Below are positions 1 to 5,938 of a stretch of 9,869 nt of DNA, piece by piece. Under the pieces are notes generated by a model that worked only from the letters and a program-made list of their open reading frames with translations, ran no database searches and had not been told where the DNA came from. The DNA comes from an uncultured Ellagibacter sp. Lineage in GTDB: Bacteria; Actinomycetota; Coriobacteriia; Coriobacteriales; Eggerthellaceae. Position 1 is the stretch's first letter; the number at the start of each line of letters is the position of its first letter. The position numbers and the translations under genes are program-made. The stretch covers positions 1 to 9,869 of the forward strand of contig CAKUIV010000075.1 in assembly GCA_934661105.1 (NCBI GenBank), in the 5' to 3' direction.

Positions 1-106
1 TCATGAGGAAGAAGAACGCCCACACGAACGCACCCGCGACGGCACCCGTCACGATGACGCAGAGAAGGAAGAGCACGCGGTTCAGGGGCTTTGAGAAGTT
101 AGGCAT
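1..106 (-). CDS. N-terminus of a membrane protein, possibly a ClC-type chloride channel (partial)
   Basis: Only the first 35 codons are present; the gene runs off the left edge. The start is the ATG at 106-104, preceded on the minus strand by CGGAG four bases upstream. The fragment opens with a short basic stretch (MPNFSKPLNRV) and then one long hydrophobic segment rich in Gly, Ala and Phe (about residues 11-35), so it is very likely an integral membrane protein with its first helix here. The GAVAGAFVWAFFFLM pattern resembles the first helix of some bacterial ClC chloride channel/transporter proteins, but 35 residues are too few to assign a family and other multi-pass proteins fit as well. 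The membrane-protein call is firm; the ClC suggestion is weak. Confidence 0.6.
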   Translation of the reverse strand, partial: MPNFSKPLNRVLFLLCVIVTGAVAGAFVWAFFFLM

Positions 107-143
107 ACGGCTCCGAAATCATCGGGGGGATCAGATGCCCGCT

Positions 144-152
144 ATTGTAGCA
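144..152 (-). promoter_or_regulatory. Extended -10 promoter element for the leftward membrane-protein gene
   Basis: On the minus strand the sequence reads TGCTACAAT, an extended -10 (TGn followed by TACAAT, one mismatch to TATAAT). It lies about 38 bases upstream of the ATG at 106. No good -35 hexamer is seen at 16-18 bases, as expected if the TGn carries recognition. An imperfect palindrome, CTCGTTATCGAG (155-166), sits just upstream and could be an operator. The rest of the 107-338 gap holds no other clear signal. A TAGAAT at 301-306 is a weak candidate -10 for the rightward operon, with no matching -35. Confidence 0.4.
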
Positions 153-338
153 CCCTCGTTATCGAGCACGGTCGCGCCATCGCCGTTCGCACGCGCATCG
201 CAGCCCATCGGCTTTGGGAGAGGCATCGTCTCGAGGACGTCGACGAGCGCGCGAAAAGCTTGTCCTTATGCGGAATAATCCACAATTTCGATTTCGGTAG
301 TAGAATAACTGCAACGCAGCAATCGAGAAGGAGGAGAC

Positions 339-1325
339 ATGGCCACCGAGAAAACGACTGTCCCTACGAGAGCCTCTCGCTTTTTCCTCGCATTAGTCGC
401 TTTTATTCTAGGAGCGACTCTTTACGTTTCCGTTCAAGCAGCATTCGGCGCACAACCTGCGTTCGCTGCTGAAGGAACCTCCGTCGAGTCGCTGCAACAA
501 AGCGACATCGAGCTTCAAGCCGATATGAATCGAACTGTCTGGTGCTCACGTACGGGAAGCAAATACCATTACAGCTCATCCTGCTCGGGAATGAAAAACC
601 CTGTCACGATGACATTACAGCAGGCCGTCGACTCAGGAAGGCAACCTTGCTCGAAATGCGTGCACGAATCCCCTACTCCCAGCCCAGCACCTACTCCTAC
701 CCCAACGCCTACTCCGGCCCCTATTCCGCAACCGCAGTACCGCGGATTCTACGACGTTCCCGCTAATTCCTGGTACGTTACGAGCGGCGTGTTCGATTAC
801 GCGCTCAATAACGGCCTCATGAAAGGGTACAGCGACGGCTCGGGCAACTTCGGCCCGAACGACTCGATCACCCGTGCCATGGCCGTGACTGTTTTGTGGC
901 GAATGGCCGGAGAGCCGATCTGCGAAGCGGTCGACTTCGATGACGTCGATTACTCGTCGGGATCATGGTGTGCGAACGCCGTGCGTTGGGCACGAACAAC
1001 CGGGGTCACTCATGGGTATTCCGGCACGAACAACTTCGGCCCGAATGATCCCGTCACGCGCGAGCAACTTGCCGTCATGATCTCGGAAGCGGCGAAGGTC
1101 ATCTCTCACACCGACATCTCAAGCGATGGCAAGGCGCTCGCCGCGAAACCGGATGCGTCTTCCGTGAACACGTGGGCGTACAACGCGGTTGCCTGGTCTG
1201 TTGACCAGGGAATTCTCGGCGGAGCGTCGACCATCGACCCGCAAGGCACCGCGACCCGCTGCCAAGGATGCAAGATGTTCTCGCTTGCGCATAAGATTAT
1301 CAAGGGAGAAAATGGATCCAATTGA
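339..1325 (+). CDS. Secreted SLH-domain envelope protein with Cys-rich YHxxxC module
   Basis: The 328-residue product is exported and probably held in the cell wall. The start is set by a strong AAGGAGGAG seven bases or less before the ATG. Residues about 13-44 form a signal peptide with likely cleavage after AFA (PAFA-A). Residues 67-107 form a compact module: Cys69, KYHYSSSC with Cys82, SGMKNP, then PCSKC with Cys104 and Cys107. This type of module, possibly metal-binding, is usually seen at the C-terminus of secreted MBL-fold or nuclease-like proteins. A Pro/Thr linker spans about 111-133. Three S-layer homology repeats follow (about 137-193, 200-253 and 275-320); the third is degenerate and has CQGC where SLH repeats usually have Ala-rich sequence. 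SLH repeats in other bacteria bind secondary wall polymers. The gene heads an operon with the MBL and DUF3006 genes. Its stop codon is in frame with the MBL gene just downstream. Codon use (ATA, AGA, TTA) is more AT-tolerant than in the met and gln genes. Confidence 0.88.
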   Translation: MATEKTTVPTRASRFFLALVAFILGATLYVSVQAAFGAQPAFAAEGTSVESLQQSDIELQADMNRTVWCSRTGSKYHYSSSCSGMKNPVTMTLQQAVDSGRQPCSKCVHESPTPSPAPTPTPTPTPAPIPQPQYRGFYDVPANSWYVTSGVFDYALNNGLMKGYSDGSGNFGPNDSITRAMAVTVLWRMAGEPICEAVDFDDVDYSSGSWCANAVRWARTTGVTHGYSGTNNFGPNDPVTREQLAVMISEAAKVISHTDISSDGKALAAKPDASSVNTWAYNAVAWSVDQGILGGASTIDPQGTATRCQGCKMFSLAHKIIKGENGSN

Positions 1326-1349
1326 AGAGCACGAGCCCACTTCATCGAT

Positions 1350-2063
1350 GTGGGCCAGGGGGATAGCGAGTTCATAGAGCTGCCGAACGGCAAGACCATG
1401 CTCATAGACGCGGGGACAACGGAAAGCGGCCAGAAAGTAGTCGACTACGTCGCGTCACTCGGATACTCGCGCATCGACTACGTCGTGGCTACGCATCCCC
1501 ACGAGGACCACATCGGGGGAATGGCCCGAGTATTAAGCAGCTTCGACATCGGCGAGATATGGATGCCTCGAGCAACATCGAATACCGCTACGTTCGAGAA
1601 TCTGCTCGATATCATTGCGAGCAAGGGGATACCCGTCCACGCTGCAGAAGCGGGAAAGACAATTTGCTCCGTCGGTAATACTTCGGCAACGATTCTCTCG
1701 CCGCGCGCAGCGTCCTATTCGAACCTCAACGATTGGTCGGTTATCCTCGAGGTGAAGGTCGGCGAGAAGTCGTTCCTTTTCACAGGTGATGCATCGACTA
1801 ATATCATCGAAAAGGCGTGCGCCCACCACGTCGACGTGCTGAAGGTCGGACACCACGGATCGAAAACGTCGACTGACGAAAAACTTATAGCTCAGCTGTC
1901 GCCTTCGTACGCGATCATTTCCGTCGGGAAACACAACTCGTACGGACATCCCTCAAACGAGACCCTTGCAGCGCTTTCAAGCGTGCCCTACCTTTATCGG
2001 ACGGACCTTCAGGGCTCGATAACGATAGAATGCGACGGCGATTCGCTGGCGAAAGCCGCATAG
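1350..2063 (+). CDS. ComEC-like metallo-beta-lactamase-fold protein; start unclear, possibly disrupted
   Basis: This is an MBL-fold hydrolase of the ComEC/Rec2 C-terminal-domain type, a group linked to DNA processing or phosphoester hydrolysis. Numbered from the GTG at 1350, the metal ligands are all visible: HPHEDH at 49-54, NDWSVIL at 127-133, TGD with Asp147, KVGHHGSKTS with His168/His169, and SYGHP with His200. The family's first strand, HFIDVGQGDS, is also present, but it begins at 1338, upstream of the GTG and with no start codon in front. The in-frame codons between the TGA at 1323-1325 and the GTG read RARAHFID. No Shine-Dalgarno sequence precedes the GTG. An ATG at 1312 with AAGGGAG just ahead of it lies in another frame and reaches a stop at about 1377; one extra base near 1336-1338 would join it to HFIDVGQG. 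Translation could depend on coupling, frameshifting or readthrough, or the gene may be broken. Catalytic residues look intact. Confidence 0.8.
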   Translation: MGQGDSEFIELPNGKTMLIDAGTTESGQKVVDYVASLGYSRIDYVVATHPHEDHIGGMARVLSSFDIGEIWMPRATSNTATFENLLDIIASKGIPVHAAEAGKTICSVGNTSATILSPRAASYSNLNDWSVILEVKVGEKSFLFTGDASTNIIEKACAHHVDVLKVGHHGSKTSTDEKLIAQLSPSYAIISVGKHNSYGHPSNETLAALSSVPYLYRTDLQGSITIECDGDSLAKAA

Positions 2064-2074
2064 AGGAGAAACTC

Positions 2075-2299
2075 ATGGGAGATTCCTATTACGTTGTCGA
2101 TCGCATCGAGAGCGACGTTGCCGTCCTCGTCGGAGACACTGGAGAGAAACAGGATATCGCGCGCAGTAGTTTGCCGAAAGGCGCCAAAGAGGGGTCGTGC
2201 CTAAAACGGAGCGAGAGCGAGTTCCTTCTCGACGAAGCCGAAACCGTGCGCCGCGAACAGCGCATCAAGGCCAAGCTCAACGCGCTGTTTGTCGACTGA
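2075..2299 (+). CDS. DUF3006 family small protein
   Basis: This is a 74-residue protein of the DUF3006 type. The ATG at 2075 is chosen because AGAGGAG lies seven bases upstream and the family pattern begins there; an upstream ATG at 2030 would overlap the MBL gene. Family signatures are VVDRIESDVAVLV (7-19), LPKGAKEGSCL (33-43) and a charged C-terminal helix, RREQRIKAKLNALF (59-72). It follows the MBL stop by 11 bases, so the two are surely co-transcribed. DUF3006 genes are commonly found beside, or fused to, ComEC-like MBL proteins; their biochemical role is unknown. There is no signal peptide, so the product is likely cytoplasmic. If the MBL were exported as part of an SLH fusion, the two would be in different compartments, which is an argument for a cytoplasmic MBL. 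Confidence 0.85.
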   Translation: MGDSYYVVDRIESDVAVLVGDTGEKQDIARSSLPKGAKEGSCLKRSESEFLLDEAETVRREQRIKAKLNALFVD

Positions 2300-2377
2300 C
2301 GGGGCGGCAACGAGATGGGGCATGCAGTGCGGCCTGAGGTGAATTTCACTCAAACAGTCCATGCCTTATGCCAGCGA

Positions 2378-2437
2378 ATGGCTCGAGACGCGCTTTTGCT
2401 CATATGCCGACAAATCAAAACCGTTCATTAATCCAGG
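2378..2437. repeat. Possible decayed inverted pair of the 26-bp repeat family
   Basis: In the 251-base gap between the DUF3006 gene and glnR, positions 2378-2402 carry ATGGC, then GACG, then CGCTTTTGCTCA, in the order of the 26-bp repeat found at 7542-7786. Positions about 2411-2437 carry the inverted form, with CAAAACCGTTCATTAATCC resembling the inverted copy at 7761-7786. Both are diverged, with gaps, so homology is tentative. The rest of the gap holds a short interrupted palindrome around TGAGGTGAATTTCACTCA (2334-2351) and a direct CTCATAAC repeat (2503-2510, 2522-2529). No convincing terminator or gene is seen. Confidence 0.35.
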
Positions 2438-2550
2438 CGTTGCGGCACATGCCTCTTTGGCTTCTCTGTCGCAGTGTCGCCCGAAAGAGTCGCCATCGAT
2501 CGCTCATAACGGTTGAACGCCCTCATAACTTCATCTGCGACATATGCCCC

Positions 2551-3228
2551 CTACGCACTCCAGAGGTAGCCCACGCCTCGGACCGTTTCCAAGTGTTGCG
2601 CCAGCTCGGGGCCCAACTTTGCGCGCACGCGCCTTACGTGGACGTCGACCGTGCGGCTGCCGCCGTAGTAGTCGAAGCCCCACACCCGCCGCAACAACGC
2701 GTCGCGCGAGTACGTGCGCCCCGGGTGCGTCACCAGAAACGCGAGCAGCGCGTATTCCAAATACGTGAAGTCGAGCGGATCGCCGTTCACTTTCACCTGG
2801 TACGTCGCCAGGTTGATCGTCATGTTGTCGACCGTGATGTAGTCCGACGTCGAGCTCTCGTTGCCCGGCCACAGAAGCTGACGGATGCGCGCCGCGCATT
2901 CCTCCTCGCTCGCGCCGTGCACCACGAAGTCGGCCTTCACCTGCACCGGCAGACGGAAGTCAACGAGCTGGCTTTCGTTCACGATGATGAGCATGGACGT
3001 CGACCCGTCCTCGACGAGCAGCGACTCGGCCTGCGACACCGTGTCGAGCGCGTCGCCGCGCGCCTCGTAGATCACCAAATCATGGGAGGGATGCTGCGTG
3101 AGCAGCTTCTTGAACTGCGCCGACGATCCCGCCACCACATCGACATCGAGCCCTGACAGGACGGACTGGAACTTATGGGCGTTGTCGAGGCTGTCGGCGA
3201 TGAAGATAACCGTCTTGCGTTGCATCAT
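2551..3228 (-). CDS. glnR: GlnR-like OmpR-family orphan response regulator
   Basis: This is a 225-residue transcription factor with an N-terminal receiver-like domain (about 5-118) and a C-terminal winged-helix DNA-binding domain (about 130-224). The stretch from VWGFDYYGG through SRTVDVHVRRVRAKLGPE (about 182-207) closely matches actinobacterial GlnR as I remember it. The receiver is degenerate. The usual phosphoacceptor Asp at the end of strand 3 is Glu55 (DLVIYEARGD), the acidic pair is reduced to one Asp (Asp12), and the conserved Lys near the end is missing. Streptomyces-type GlnR is likewise phosphorylation-independent. No histidine kinase lies next to it. The gene starts 28 bases after the glnA stop, on the same strand, so glnA-glnR is probably one transcript. 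GGAAGG lies seven bases before the first of two adjacent ATG codons. A GlnR-type box upstream of glnA supports the assignment. A different OmpR-type orphan regulator remains possible. Confidence 0.8.
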   Translation of the reverse strand: MMQRKTVIFIADSLDNAHKFQSVLSGLDVDVVAGSSAQFKKLLTQHPSHDLVIYEARGDALDTVSQAESLLVEDGSTSMLIIVNESQLVDFRLPVQVKADFVVHGASEEECAARIRQLLWPGNESSTSDYITVDNMTINLATYQVKVNGDPLDFTYLEYALLAFLVTHPGRTYSRDALLRRVWGFDYYGGSRTVDVHVRRVRAKLGPELAQHLETVRGVGYLWSA

Positions 3229-3256
3229 TGTTCGACCTTCCCCCGCACTCGCGTTC

Positions 3257-4600
3257 CTAGAGAACCTCGAGGTAGCGGTTGCGTTCCCACTCGGACACGG
3301 TGCCCTGGTACTCGTTCCACTCGGCGCGCTTCGCGTCGACGAGGTAGTTGTGGATATGCTCGCCGAGCGTCCGCTTCATAAGCTCGCTCTCGGCGAACAA
3401 CTCGACCGCCTCGCCGAGGCTTTCGGGCAGCGTTTTCACATCCTGCTTGCGCAGTTCCTGGCGCGAGAGCGCGAACAGGTCGACGTTCTCGGTGGGCGGA
3501 TCGAGCTCGAGCTCCTCCTCGATGCCGGCCAAGCCTGCCGCGAGCATGACCGCGAACACGAGATACGGGTTCGCCGCCGGGTCGGGACTGCGCAGCTCCA
3601 CGCGGCACGCCATCTCGCGGTTGGGGCGATACATCGGGATGCGCACGAGCGTGCTCCGGTTGCGCGCGCCCCACGAGATGTAAGTGGGCGCCTCGCACCC
3701 GCTGACCAGGCGTTTGTACGAATTCACATACTGGTTGGTAACGCAGCAGAACTCGGGCGCGTATTTCAAGAGGCCGGCGATGTAGTGCTTGGCCACCGCG
3801 GAGAGGTTGTAGCCGAGCGGATCGCTCGGATCGTAGAAGGCGTTGTTGCCGTCGAAGTCGAAAAGGCTCTGGTGCACGTGCATGCCGCTGCCCGGCGCAT
3901 CGGCCAAAGGCTTCGGCATGAACGACGCGTACACGCCGTGCTTCATGGCGATCTCCTTCACCACGAGCTTGTAGGTCATAACCGCGTCGGCCATGGAGAC
4001 GGCATCGGTGAAGCGCAGGTCGATCTCGTGCTGCGAGGGGCCGTTCTCGTGGTGCGAGTATTCCACGGGAATGCCCATCTTCTCGAGCGTGAGGACGGTG
4101 TCGCGGCGCAGGTCGCTCGCGTAATCGAGGCTCGTGAGGTCGAAGTACCCGCCGCGATCGAGCACCTCGGCGCCCTTGGCGTCCTTGAAGTAGAAGTACT
4201 CGAGCTCGGGACCCACGTTGAACACGTAGCCCATGTCGGCCGCGCGCTCGACGGTGCGCGAGAGCACGTGGCGCGGGTCGCCTTCGAAGGGCTTGCCGTC
4301 GGGCGTGCGGATGTCGCAGAACATACGCGCGACGGCGTTGCTCTCGGGGCGCCAGGGAAGCACCTGGAACGTGGAGGCATCGGGGAAGGCGATCATGTCC
4401 GACTCGTGCGTGCGGGAAAAGCCCTCCACGCAGCTGCCGTCGAAGCCCATGCCGTCGGCGAACGCGTTCTCAAGTTCGCTCGGGATAACGGCGAACGACT
4501 TCATGTTCCCCAGAACATCGGTGAACCAGAAGCGGACGAAGTGCACGTCGCGGCTCTTGATTGTCTTCAGCACGAAATCTTGCTCGGGATTCGATGGCAT
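3257..4600 (-). CDS. glnA: Glutamine synthetase, type I-alpha
   Basis: This enzyme makes glutamine from glutamate, ammonia and ATP in the cytoplasm, the main ammonia-assimilation step. At 447 residues it matches the GSI-alpha length of Bacillus GlnA. Visible motifs are FDGSCVEGFSR (53-63), GPELEYFYF with metal ligands Glu132/Glu134 (130-138), HHENGPSQHEID (183-194), PGSGMHVHQSLF (236-247), NSYKRLVSGCEAPTY with the flap Glu303 (293-307), ARNRSTLVRIP (312-322) and RVELRSPDPAANPY (333-346). The Arg in EGFSR matches the Arg62 position linked to feedback inhibition in Bacillus GSI-alpha. The adenylylation-site motif with Tyr seen in GSI-beta (NLYDLP) is absent: the region reads NVDLFALSR, so control by adenylylation is unlikely. 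TAAGGAG sits nine bases before the ATG. The gene is first in an operon with the GlnR-like regulator and has a GlnR-type box at its promoter. Confidence 0.96.
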   Translation of the reverse strand: MPSNPEQDFVLKTIKSRDVHFVRFWFTDVLGNMKSFAVIPSELENAFADGMGFDGSCVEGFSRTHESDMIAFPDASTFQVLPWRPESNAVARMFCDIRTPDGKPFEGDPRHVLSRTVERAADMGYVFNVGPELEYFYFKDAKGAEVLDRGGYFDLTSLDYASDLRRDTVLTLEKMGIPVEYSHHENGPSQHEIDLRFTDAVSMADAVMTYKLVVKEIAMKHGVYASFMPKPLADAPGSGMHVHQSLFDFDGNNAFYDPSDPLGYNLSAVAKHYIAGLLKYAPEFCCVTNQYVNSYKRLVSGCEAPTYISWGARNRSTLVRIPMYRPNREMACRVELRSPDPAANPYLVFAVMLAAGLAGIEEELELDPPTENVDLFALSRQELRKQDVKTLPESLGEAVELFAESELMKRTLGEHIHNYLVDAKRAEWNEYQGTVSEWERNRYLEVL

Positions 4601-4713
4601 GGCTCTACGCTCCTTAAGCGATTGCGATCCGTTCGCGGCACGACGCCGCGGGCCGAACGCGCCGCCCCCGTAAAACCCACGGCATCGCCGGCTCTTTTTG
4701 TCATTGCCTTCCT

Positions 4714-4719
4714 ATTATA
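4714..4719 (-). promoter_or_regulatory. glnA promoter -10
   Basis: The minus strand reads a perfect TATAAT within CCGTATAATAGG, about 113 bases upstream of the glnA ATG. The hexamer at the -35 position (AACGGC, spacer 17) does not resemble TTGACA, and that position is covered by the GlnR-type box. The implied leader of roughly 107 bases is GC-rich (CGGCCCGCGGCG region, 4640-4660) and contains no riboswitch that I recognise. Confidence 0.6.
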
Positions 4720-4728
4720 CGGGGATTT

Positions 4729-4744
4729 GTTTCGCCGCCGTTAC
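4729..4744 (-). promoter_or_regulatory. GlnR-type operator (GTAAC-n6-GAAAC)
   Basis: On the minus strand the sequence is GTAAC GGCGGC GAAAC. This matches exactly the GTnAC-n6-GAAAC half-site pair described for GlnR in Streptomyces and other actinobacteria. It ends nine bases before the TATAAT of the glnA promoter, so it overlaps the -35 region. That position fits either repression or activation by close contact with RNA polymerase. No second pair of half-sites is seen on either side. The regulator gene in the same operon makes autoregulation likely. Confidence 0.55.
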
Positions 4745-4934
4745 GCCATGAGAGCGCCTTGCGGAAAATAAGGGTAGCTCGGCGGTGGCGGCAATTCGAA
4801 GGCATCCGTTCCCCGGTCAGACAGGCCTTAGCATTCGGCATGCGATCAGCGTTATCCGAATAATCGCTAACCGCGTATTTGTTTTTCGTAATACCATTTC
4901 ATCACATGTGCCGTTATCATGGAATCAGTAAAGG

Positions 4935-5017
4935 ACACGCCCCGATGCGTGTGAAGCCGCCACGTGCTTAAACGAAAGCAACAACTCGGCGCGACGGCGC
5001 ATCGCGAGCTTCGGGGC
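4935..5017 (+). promoter_or_regulatory. Structured 5' leader of metQNI (candidate cis-regulatory RNA)
   Basis: Several exact stems can form just ahead of metQ. ACACGC (4935-4940) pairs with GCGTGT (4947-4952). CGATGCG (4943-4949) pairs with CGCATCG (4998-5004). GCCCCGA (4939-4945) pairs with TCGGGGC (5011-5017). Inside lie GCCG/CGGC (4956-4959 with 4987-4990) and a TGCTT/AAGCA hairpin (4965-4969 with 4976-4980). The first is incompatible with the next two, which suggests switching. The ribosome binding site (AGGGAAGGGA, 5021-5030) follows directly. I do not see the S-box (SAM-I) core or another SAM riboswitch consensus. The upstream part of the intergenic region (4745-4934) holds an interrupted palindrome at 4848-4868 and a possible -10, TATCAT, at 4915-4920 without a clear -35. 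Confidence 0.35.
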
Positions 5018-5035
5018 ACAAGGGAAGGGACAATC

Positions 5036-5908
5036 ATGTTCAAGAAATTCAAGGGAAAGAAGGCCGCGCTCGTCGCAACCGTGGCGCTTTCGGCCGTTGT
5101 CGTGCTCGGCCTTGCCGGCTGCGGCGCGTCGAATTCCTCTTCTTCCTCCGACTCCGCAAGCTCCGCGAAGTCCGACGACAAGACCATCACGGTCGCGGCA
5201 ACCCCCTCGCCGCATGCGGAAATCCTCAACGACGCGGTGAAGCCGCTGCTCGAGAAGGAAGGCTACACCCTCGAGGTGAAGGAGTTCACCGACTACGTGC
5301 AGCCCAACACGGTGACCGAGGAAGGCGAAGTCGACGCCAACTACTTCCAGCACATCACCTACCTCAACAACTTCAACGAGGAGAAGGGCACCCACCTTGT
5401 AAGCGTCGCGAACGTGCACTACGAGCCGTTCGGCCTGTACCCGGGCAAGACCAAGAGCCTCGACGCGCTCGCTGACGGCGCAACCGTGGCCGTTCCCAAC
5501 GACGCCACCAACGAGGCGCGCGCGCTGCTGCTTCTCCAGGACGCCGGCCTCATCAAGCTGGCCGACGGCGCGGGCATCAACGCCACCACGAACGACATCG
5601 TCGAGAACCCCAAGAACCTGAAGCTGCACGAGGTTGAAGCGGCCACCGTGCCGAACGTCGTCGCCGACGTCGACATCGCCTGCATCAACGGCAACTACGC
5701 CATCCCCGCCGGCTTCAAGACCTCCGACGCGCTCGCGACCGAGTCCGCCACGTCGCTCGCCGCCGAAGCCTACGCGAACGTGCTCGTCGTGAAGGACGGC
5801 AACCAGGATTCTGATAAGATTAAGGCTCTCGTGAAAGCACTGACGTCTGACGAGGTTCGCACCTATATCAACGACACCTACGCAGGCGCTGTGGTTCCCG
5901 TCTTCTAA
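5036..5908 (+). CDS. metQ: Methionine ABC transporter substrate-binding lipoprotein
   Basis: This 290-residue lipoprotein of the NlpA/MetQ family captures methionine (often the D isomer too) outside the membrane and delivers it to MetNI. The start at 5036 is chosen because AGGGAAGGGA lies five bases upstream and a lipoprotein signal begins at once: a basic start (MFKKFKGKK), a hydrophobic core, and the lipobox LAGC with Cys29 as the lipidated residue. A Ser-rich tether (31-45) follows. Family motifs include TVAATPSPHAEIL, DANYFQHI, EPFGLYPGK, VAVPNDATNEARALLLLQ and INGNYAIPAG. An in-frame ATG at 4964 would add 24 residues ahead of the signal and is unlikely. It is the first gene of metQ-metN-metI, with a 30-base gap to metN. 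The substrate is inferred from family and operon; other NlpA members may bind other small ligands. Confidence 0.94.
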   Translation: MFKKFKGKKAALVATVALSAVVVLGLAGCGASNSSSSSDSASSAKSDDKTITVAATPSPHAEILNDAVKPLLEKEGYTLEVKEFTDYVQPNTVTEEGEVDANYFQHITYLNNFNEEKGTHLVSVANVHYEPFGLYPGKTKSLDALADGATVAVPNDATNEARALLLLQDAGLIKLADGAGINATTNDIVENPKNLKLHEVEAATVPNVVADVDIACINGNYAIPAGFKTSDALATESATSLAAEAYANVLVVKDGNQDSDKIKALVKALTSDEVRTYINDTYAGAVVPVF

Positions 5909-5938
5909 GGAACGCCGGAACATAGGAGTTACAGGCGA

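Noticed and set aside
2368..3156. A 262-codon open frame on the plus strand opposite glnR
   Set aside because: The minus strand encodes a full OmpR-type regulator; the plus frame is Arg/His-rich without motifs.
3098..4771. A 557-codon open frame on the plus strand opposite glnA
   Set aside because: It is an antisense shadow of a high-GC gene: the minus-strand frame encodes a complete glutamine synthetase, while this frame gives a low-complexity His/Arg/Val-rich product with no motif.
4935..5017. Known SAM-I, SAM-II or SAM-IV riboswitch upstream of metQ
   Set aside because: None of the conserved core sequences could be recognised; kept only as an unassigned structured leader.
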